From assembly GCA_002197545.1 (NCBI GenBank), contig NFUO01000262.1:100095-164094 (forward strand): a stretch of DNA of 64,000 bases, written 5' to 3'. Below are positions 58,742 through 64,000 of the stretch, one piece after another. Position 1 is the first letter of the stretch. Each line of letters begins with the position of its first letter. The notes below the pieces were generated by a model. That model made no database searches. It saw nothing but the letters and a program-made list of their open reading frames with translations, and had not been told where the DNA came from. This DNA comes from Acidobacteria subdivision 2 bacterium RH1 MAG20. Its GTDB lineage: Bacteria > Acidobacteriota > Terriglobia > Terriglobales > Acidobacteriaceae. The translations under genes were made by a program, and so were the position numbers.

Positions 58742-61700
58742 TTAGAAGTGGTACTTCATTGAAAGTTGCAGGTTTCTCGGACCAGACCGTACAGATGTGA
58801 TCTGACCAAAGGTAAGTGCTCCGGCATTGTTGGCCGGGTTGAAGAGGTATGCACTGTTGAAGACGTTATCGGCATCAGCGCGGAAGTTGATCTGCTGCTC
58901 ATGCCAGATGGTGAAGTCCTTGGTAACGGATGCACCATACGTCTGGAAGCCCGGTGCCCGCTCCGACATCGGACGAGCAGTACCGAATGTTCCGTTACCC
59001 GCCGCACCATAAGCGCAGACGCCGTTATCGACGCCAGCGGTAATGCACGGAACCGCAGAAGGATCGGTTCCGAACCAGTGATTGATGTCGCGATTCACAA
59101 TCTTCAACTTCCGATAGTGATTCGCGCGACTTGAGTTGCCATTGGTAAAGGAGTTATTTGGACCGCCGATATTAACCGGGAAGCCAGAGTACGTAATACC
59201 TGTCATACCGATCTTCCATCCGCCCACGACCTCATCGAGGACGAGGGGCATATTGGCGCCGAACATGCGCCCGCGACCAAGCGGAAGGTCATAGACCATG
59301 TTCCAGTTGAGCGCATTGCGAACGTCCTGGCCCGCAGGACCGTACTCAGAATGCAAGTCATAGACGTTCTGGGCATAAGCACTATTCGACGAGATGCTGG
59401 GCGGGCCATAGAAGCCGATGCTGTTGGTCATGGCATGGCTCCAGGTGTAGTTGACGGTGTACTGCAGACCATGCCAGGCACGTTGCCGGAACGAGGTCTG
59501 TAGCGCGTTGTAGTTCATCATTGCGTTGGAGTCCGTAAAGCGAACGGCACCGTTGTAGCCAATGCCCGGGGTTAGATAGTACGGGGCGGGGGCCTGAGCG
59601 AGACAAGCAGCAGAAGGGTTTGCAACCGCCGCTTTTTGAATGACGCCATTGATATAGCAAGGATTATGCAACTGGTTGCCTGCGTTTGCCGTGACAAGGT
59701 GCTGTCCGGACTCGCCAAGGTAGCCGATCTGAACAGAGGCGGTATTGCTGACCTGGTACTCCGTGGTCAAGCTGTACTCGCCAATGAATGCCGGCTTGAT
59801 CTTCTTGTTCCACACGTTATAGACCGCTCCCGAAGCTGCTGCGCCGGAGGCAGGATTGCTGAAGCCACTCTGCACGTTGAAGAAGTTACCCCCTTGACCG
59901 GTTGAAGGCGCATTTGCATTAGCCTCGTAGGTAGTCTGGAAGGGAAGGTTGGTGGTCATCCGAAGATTCGCGCCGGTTCCTTCCATGAAGTTCTGGATGC
60001 CATATCCGCCACGTATTACGAAGCGAGGAGTCGCCGAGTAAGAGAAGCCGACACGAGGCATGACGCTGCCATAGTAGGGATCAACCAGCCCACGGCCATA
60101 GCCAGCCGCCCGAGCCTGAGGAGTGCCATCGAGCAGAATGACCGAAGGGTTATTCGGATCGATGGTTGACATGTGGTTGTGAACCTCGTAGATAGGCTGA
60201 TCATACTCGTACCGGACTCCGATGTTGATGGTCAGGTTTGGCAGGGCCTTCCAGTCGTCCTGGACGAAGTAAGCATCGCGCCATGAACGCATACCGGCAG
60301 GGCCGGAGACGCCACCTTTACTGACGTAAGAGGCACGATTAAGAAGGAAATCGGCACCAGAGTACCCGGTATCCGTGTATCCGTTTGGATCAGGACCTGG
60401 ATTGGCAGTACCAGCGCCGGCATAGTAAAACCCGCCCATGGAACCATCGTTGCCAGGGTAGAAGTTGTTTTGCTGTTGACGCATGAACTGAACACCGAAT
60501 TTGAAGGTATGCTTACCCTTCAACCAGGTGAAGTTATCTCCATAGAGGAAGGTGTTGTCGGTGTAATTCGTGCCTGTATTGGCATTGCCAAGGTTGCTGT
60601 ATTCGGTTCCATTGGTAGCCGAAATGGCGGCAGTGCCTGCAGAGCCGAATACCAGCCCTGAGAAACCGGCATAGGGTTGACCAGCGCCGATGCCGAGAAG
60701 TTTATTTCCATTCAAACCAAAAGCGCCGGATGGATCCAGAAGGACGGCACTGTTGTTCTGGATGCGGGTGTAACCTGCACGGAACTCGTTTACCATCGCA
60801 GCGTTGATAGTGTGAACTTCATTAATGGCTACACCGCGTACAGGAAAGGTGGGAGCGGCGCTGAATTGGACTGGCAGTGGGTTGGTATTGGTGGTGCCGT
60901 TATTGCTGTAGCTGAAACGAACCGAGACGCTGTCTTTGTTCGTGGCCTTCCAATCGACCTTGACGTCAAACTGGTTGTTGTAGGCCCGATTTTTTGAAGT
61001 GCCAAGGTAGTTGTTTCTGGCAGGCGATCCATCCGTTGCCTGGGCTGGCGTATTCGGCAATGGATAGAGTTCAGGGTGTGCAAACAGGTACTGCGCCGCT
61101 GGGTTTACAGGAGCGCCGATATTATTGTTTGCATATTTAGAGCCAGGAGTAGTTCCATCGTAGAGCTGAATCAACGAGGCTGGATTATTCAGACATTTGG
61201 CATCGTTTGCAAGACACATCAAAGCGGGATTGAGAAGCTCGGAAAAGTCTCCGGTGCGTTCTTTCGCGGTAAGTACCGTTGCAAGAGCCGCGCCGCCCGC
61301 GTGATAACGGCCACCTTCATAGTCGCCGAAGAAGAACAGTTTGTCCTTGATGATCGGGCCGCCGAAGGTGCCGCCGAAGATGTTGCGGGTAAACGATCCC
61401 TTCGCAGTAGGGATAGCGGTGTGTTTGTTCGCCCAGCTATTTGCATTCAACTTCCAATCGGAAAGAAAGTAGAACGCGCTTCCATGCCAATTGTTTGTGC
61501 CGCTCTTGGTCTGATAGAGGATATCGCCGCCATTTACGTTGCCGTACTCGGCAGAAGCATTTGCGGAGATGACCTGGACCTGACCGATAGAGTCCACGCT
61601 GGGGTTGTAGCCAGGCTGGTCGTCGAGCGTCTGATTGATGTTCATACCATCAAGCAGATACTGGTTCGCCTGCTGCCGGTTGCCGTTGACGGAGACCGTA

Positions 61701-62260
61701 TTGCTGCCCATCTGCCCTGAGATGGCGCTGTTGCCGGAAAAGCCGTTGGGGCTGGTGCTGATCGCGCCCGGCAGGAACATCGTCACTGCGATGATGTCAC
61801 GGCCGACCATGGGAATGTTGTCGATAGCGGTCGTATCGAGCGTCGTCGCCAGGGTAGAGTTCTGCGTGTTCAACAGAGGGACCGTCTCAGCCTCGACGGC
61901 CACATTCTGCGTCTGACCCGCAAGAAGCATCTTCCCATCGACCTTCGCGACCTGGCCGGTCTCCAATACAAACGGTCCAAAGGTGGACGTCGCAAAGCCC
62001 GGTGCTTCGATCACGACCTTATAGCTGCCAATCTGCAGAAAGCGGATGTTGTAGACGCCGTCGTTGTTGGTGGTGGTGGGCGTTGCGACGCCGGTATCGA
62101 CGTTGGTCGCCGTTACCTTTGCGTTCGGAATGACTGCGCCCGAAGGATCGGAAACAGTGCCATTCACGCCTCCGGTGATGGTCTGGGCTTGGGAGGCAAT
62201 ACCGGTGCAAAGTAGCGCCGCCATGACTCCGATTCTTATCGCCTGGATATATTTGTGCAT
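58742..62260 (-). CDS. Oar-type TonB-dependent receptor with N-terminal carboxypeptidase-regulatory domain
   Basis: The 1172-residue outer-membrane protein has a signal peptide (IGVMAALLCTGIASQAQ). A CarboxypepD-reg-like domain covers about 30-110 (GGVNGTVSDPSGAVIPNAKV, YNIRFLQIGSYKVVIEAPGF). A plug domain follows (NSTLATTLDTTAIDNIPMVG, NRQQANQYLLDGMNINQTLD), then a long barrel ending LQLSMKYHF with terminal Phe. Acidobacteria have many such receptors, thought to import sugars or oligomers; the ligand cannot be read here. ATG 62260 has GGGAG seven bases ahead. Confidence 0.93.
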   Translation of the reverse strand: MHKYIQAIRIGVMAALLCTGIASQAQTITGGVNGTVSDPSGAVIPNAKVTATNVDTGVATPTTTNNDGVYNIRFLQIGSYKVVIEAPGFATSTFGPFVLETGQVAKVDGKMLLAGQTQNVAVEAETVPLLNTQNSTLATTLDTTAIDNIPMVGRDIIAVTMFLPGAISTSPNGFSGNSAISGQMGSNTVSVNGNRQQANQYLLDGMNINQTLDDQPGYNPSVDSIGQVQVISANASAEYGNVNGGDILYQTKSGTNNWHGSAFYFLSDWKLNANSWANKHTAIPTAKGSFTRNIFGGTFGGPIIKDKLFFFGDYEGGRYHAGGAALATVLTAKERTGDFSELLNPALMCLANDAKCLNNPASLIQLYDGTTPGSKYANNNIGAPVNPAAQYLFAHPELYPLPNTPAQATDGSPARNNYLGTSKNRAYNNQFDVKVDWKATNKDSVSVRFSYSNNGTTNTNPLPVQFSAAPTFPVRGVAINEVHTINAAMVNEFRAGYTRIQNNSAVLLDPSGAFGLNGNKLLGIGAGQPYAGFSGLVFGSAGTAAISATNGTEYSNLGNANTGTNYTDNTFLYGDNFTWLKGKHTFKFGVQFMRQQQNNFYPGNDGSMGGFYYAGAGTANPGPDPNGYTDTGYSGADFLLNRASYVSKGGVSGPAGMRSWRDAYFVQDDWKALPNLTINIGVRYEYDQPIYEVHNHMSTIDPNNPSVILLDGTPQARAAGYGRGLVDPYYGSVMPRVGFSYSATPRFVIRGGYGIQNFMEGTGANLRMTTNLPFQTTYEANANAPSTGQGGNFFNVQSGFSNPASGAAASGAVYNVWNKKIKPAFIGEYSLTTEYQVSNTASVQIGYLGESGQHLVTANAGNQLHNPCYINGVIQKAAVANPSAACLAQAPAPYYLTPGIGYNGAVRFTDSNAMMNYNALQTSFRQRAWHGLQYTVNYTWSHAMTNSIGFYGPPSISSNSAYAQNVYDLHSEYGPAGQDVRNALNWNMVYDLPLGRGRMFGANMPLVLDEVVGGWKIGMTGITYSGFPVNIGGPNNSFTNGNSSRANHYRKLKIVNRDINHWFGTDPSAVPCITAGVDNGVCAYGAAGNGTFGTARPMSERAPGFQTYGASVTKDFTIWHEQQINFRADADNVFNSAYLFNPANNAGALTFGQITSVRSGPRNLQLSMKYHF

Positions 62261-62686
62261 CCTGTGTCTCCCTAAAAACAATGTTGCTTTAACTGATTAG
62301 TAACCGTGCCGGGATTCGAATCTCCCGGCAGTGTGTATTTTGATTTGCGCCGAGTATATCCTTTTATGAACGAATGTCTATACTTTTTTAACGAATGCTT
62401 ATCCTTCCGGGGCAAAAAACCTGTATTGAATTCTCCACTTGCTGGTTTGCCCGGAAAAATGTTCAGGTTTACACAGTCTTCCGGACAGACAACTTTTCCG
62501 GTAGACCCAAATAAGGCATTGAAAGCGGGGCATCGGGCGTCTGCTCGGCGCCCACTTTCGTATTCTTGTTTTCGACAACAAAATCGTAATCGATACTTTA
62601 TTGGAGTGGCTGGTTAGATACCTCTGGATATTGGCGCGACGATCTGAGGTAGCGATATACCTCAAGTCCTTCTCGTCGATCTAAGG
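62261..62686. other. Intergenic region upstream of the TonB receptor
   Basis: These 426 bases hold the receptor promoter region at 62353-62397 and otherwise no gene. The DNA is more AT-rich than the flanking genes. Short frames on both strands lack ribosome sites and family resemblance. Confidence 0.5.
62353..62397 (-). promoter_or_regulatory. Predicted TonB-receptor promoter with tandem CATTCGTT repeats
   Basis: On the minus strand TAGACA (62375-62380) and TATACT (62353-62358) are 16 bases apart, a fair -35/-10 pair about 95 bases before the start codon. The word CATTCGTT occurs twice in the same direction (62369-62376 and 62390-62397), 21 bases apart, that is two helical turns. One copy overlaps the -35 box. 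This layout fits binding of a regulator; which one is unknown. Confidence 0.5.
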
Positions 62687-64000
62687 CTAGCTACGAATCG
62701 ACATTGCATGGTGAAAGATATTGTTAGGATCATACTTTTTCTTCACTTGCTGTAGAAACGGAACCAGGGCCTCGCCGTAGTAAAGGTCCATCCAATAGGG
62801 ATACTGCAACATGTCCGCGTCGGGATAATTGATATAGCACCCTTCGTAGCGATCGTTCCAATACGGCGTTCCCTTGTGGTTCTGGTCGCAGTCCACGGTG
62901 GAGTAGAGATCGGTATAGAAGTTGCCGATCCACTCCGCATGGGCCGCGTCCTCCGCAGGATTTTGCCAGTATTGCAGAAACTGCAGTTTCATCACCGACC
63001 CGCGCGCAGCCACTGCCGTCTCGTTCGCCAGCTCTGGACGGTTCGTAAGCCCGCCGTAGCAATCCACCGAGATTGTGCAGCTCACGTCCGGGCCGTTCAT
63101 GGGAGTCGTCAGATGCTTGTAGTAGACCGCAATCTCTGCCTGCGAGAAATTCTTCTTCATGTAGCTGGATTTGTACTTGGCCCGCGTCGTTCCCTGGATG
63201 ACTGCATTGCGCGCTGTCGCATCGATCCAGTCCTGCCGCGTCGCAACCGCAACTCCACACGGACGGGGAGCGCCATTGCCATCGCGCCGTCTACGCTGCC
63301 CGTCGGGTGCATTGAACCTCTCATTGATACCCGCAGTCGATCCGCTTGCCGATATCGTCGGATCGCAGGTATTGAACAGGTTGAGGAACTCATCCAGCGC
63401 TTTCGTGTCCTTGCAGGTCCCATCGGGACTGCAGAACTGTAATCCAATGCCGATCTGTCCCCTTGACTTATGGTTCAGGCCCATCCCGGTAAATAGTCCC
63501 CAGGTATCGGGATCTTTGCCGCGCGTCTCCCAGTAGTGGCCATAGGTGCTCAGAATCTTCTCGAACCGCTCCTGCGTCATGCCGTTCCAGTTGAACGAAA
63601 TATACGCGGACATGACCTCAGAGGGCGCGGGTGGCAGCTTATCGAAGTAGTAGTTTGTAATCACGCCGAAGTTATTGCCGCCCCCACCCCGCAGCGCGCG
63701 GAATAGATCGGCATCGTGCTTTGCATCGACTCTGCGCAACTGCGCTTTGCCCTTCGCATCGACGGTGACGATCTCCACTGCCGAGAGCCAGTCGACAGTA
63801 ATACCCTGCAGGCGCGATAGCACGCCATAACCACCGCCCGTGATGTGTCCACCTGCGCCCACCGATCCGCAGCTTCCACCCGGAAGAGTTACGTTGTAAC
63901 GTTTGTACAAATCTCCATAAGCCTGACCCAGCTGCGTACCGGTTCCAATCCGGTAGCCACCCTCTGGCAGCGCGATCGCCTCGCTCATCAAAGATCGGAA
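62687..64000 (-). CDS. BBE-type FAD-binding oxidoreductase (5' end outside window)
   Basis: The frame is open to the right edge, so the N-terminus is missing; 437 residues are visible. The PCMH-type FAD domain shows GTGTQLGQAYGDLYKRY, LPGGSCGSVGAGGHITGGGY and FRALRGGGGNNFGVITNYYF. The BBE tail is present: YPDADMLQYPYWMDLYYGEA then YDPNNIFHHAMSI. The Cys in GGSCGSVG sits where berberine-bridge-type enzymes bind FAD covalently. Family members oxidise sugars, alkaloids or other alcohols. A Gln/Arg-rich loop (DGQRRRRDGNG) is unusual. Confidence 0.88.
   Translation of the reverse strand, partial: FRSLMSEAIALPEGGYRIGTGTQLGQAYGDLYKRYNVTLPGGSCGSVGAGGHITGGGYGVLSRLQGITVDWLSAVEIVTVDAKGKAQLRRVDAKHDADLFRALRGGGGNNFGVITNYYFDKLPPAPSEVMSAYISFNWNGMTQERFEKILSTYGHYWETRGKDPDTWGLFTGMGLNHKSRGQIGIGLQFCSPDGTCKDTKALDEFLNLFNTCDPTISASGSTAGINERFNAPDGQRRRRDGNGAPRPCGVAVATRQDWIDATARNAVIQGTTRAKYKSSYMKKNFSQAEIAVYYKHLTTPMNGPDVSCTISVDCYGGLTNRPELANETAVAARGSVMKLQFLQYWQNPAEDAAHAEWIGNFYTDLYSTVDCDQNHKGTPYWNDRYEGCYINYPDADMLQYPYWMDLYYGEALVPFLQQVKKKYDPNNIFHHAMSIRS

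Noticed and set aside
62306..62665. Frames of 88-103 codons upstream of the TonB receptor
   Set aside because: They cover the predicted promoter and direct repeats and lack start signals.

Overview
The window looks like a chromosomal stretch from a soil-type Acidobacteriota, class Terriglobia (Granulicella/Edaphobacter/Terriglobus-like). I infer this from the gene mix rather than from a marker gene. The pointers are a very large Oar-type TonB receptor with an N-terminal carboxypeptidase-regulatory domain, a kumamolisin-type protease ending in a TM-RRRR-TM-GCG module, an MoxR/VWA pair, a phospholipase-C-like phosphoesterase and GC-rich coding sequence. No rRNA, CRISPR array, prophage or intact insertion sequence is visible.

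Region 1 (1-10.84 kb) is a flagellar export and switch cluster, all on +: flgE (cut by the left edge), a doubtful small ORF, fliL, a SpoA/FliN-like gene, fliO, fliP, fliQ, fliR, flhB, flhA, the sigma-28 gene fliA, fliM, a second fliN and a c-di-GMP-type MshEN-domain protein. Many junctions overlap by 4-13 bp, so it reads as one operon, closed by a strong hairpin at 10841-10868. flhF, flhG, motA and motB are not in the window.

Region 2 (10.9-16.3 kb) is on -: a secreted peptidoglycan-binding protein, an HtrA/Do protease, an M20 peptidase and truA. Region 3 (16.7-27.3 kb) is on +: a TolC-like outer-membrane protein, an unknown membrane protein, a YyaL-type thioredoxin-fold protein, a UBP zinc finger, a CDGSH Fe-S protein, a CocE/NonD-type hydrolase, a Nudix hydrolase and a heparan-glucosaminide acetyltransferase-like membrane protein. 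Region 4 (27.6-30.7 kb, -) is a phosphoesterase / small basic protein / beta-barrel operon. An AsmA-like protein follows on +. Next, on -, come two membrane proteins, a VWA protein, an MoxR-type ATPase and a TPR protein. A hotdog thioesterase then precedes a + run of mrp, hrcA, grpE and dnaJ; dnaK is absent.

Region 5 (41.6-51.4 kb): a Tat-exported alginate-lyase-like protein diverges from a beta-oxidation operon with the same gene order as Bacillus fadN-fadA-fadE. Upstream of that operon is an 18-bp palindrome matching the Bacillus FadR (TetR family) box at 17 of 18 positions. A pro-kumamolisin follows. Region 6 (51.4-58.7 kb): ppk1 (-), an AT-rich methyltransferase island, a small sigma factor operon with a two-TM protein and a mini leucine zipper, a small zinc-ribbon protein, and two damaged MacB-type permease genes (one frameshifted, one lacking its 5' half) beside a tRNA-Leu(UAA). 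Region 7 (58.7-64 kb) holds a 1172-residue TonB receptor and a BBE-type FAD oxidoreductase cut by the right edge.

I see no single obviously new multi-gene system. The most promising leads are the FadR-like operator, the MshEN protein tied to the flagellar operon, the internal TM-RRRR-TM anchor of the protease, the sigma-factor/mini-zipper operon and the permease decay next to tRNA-Leu.
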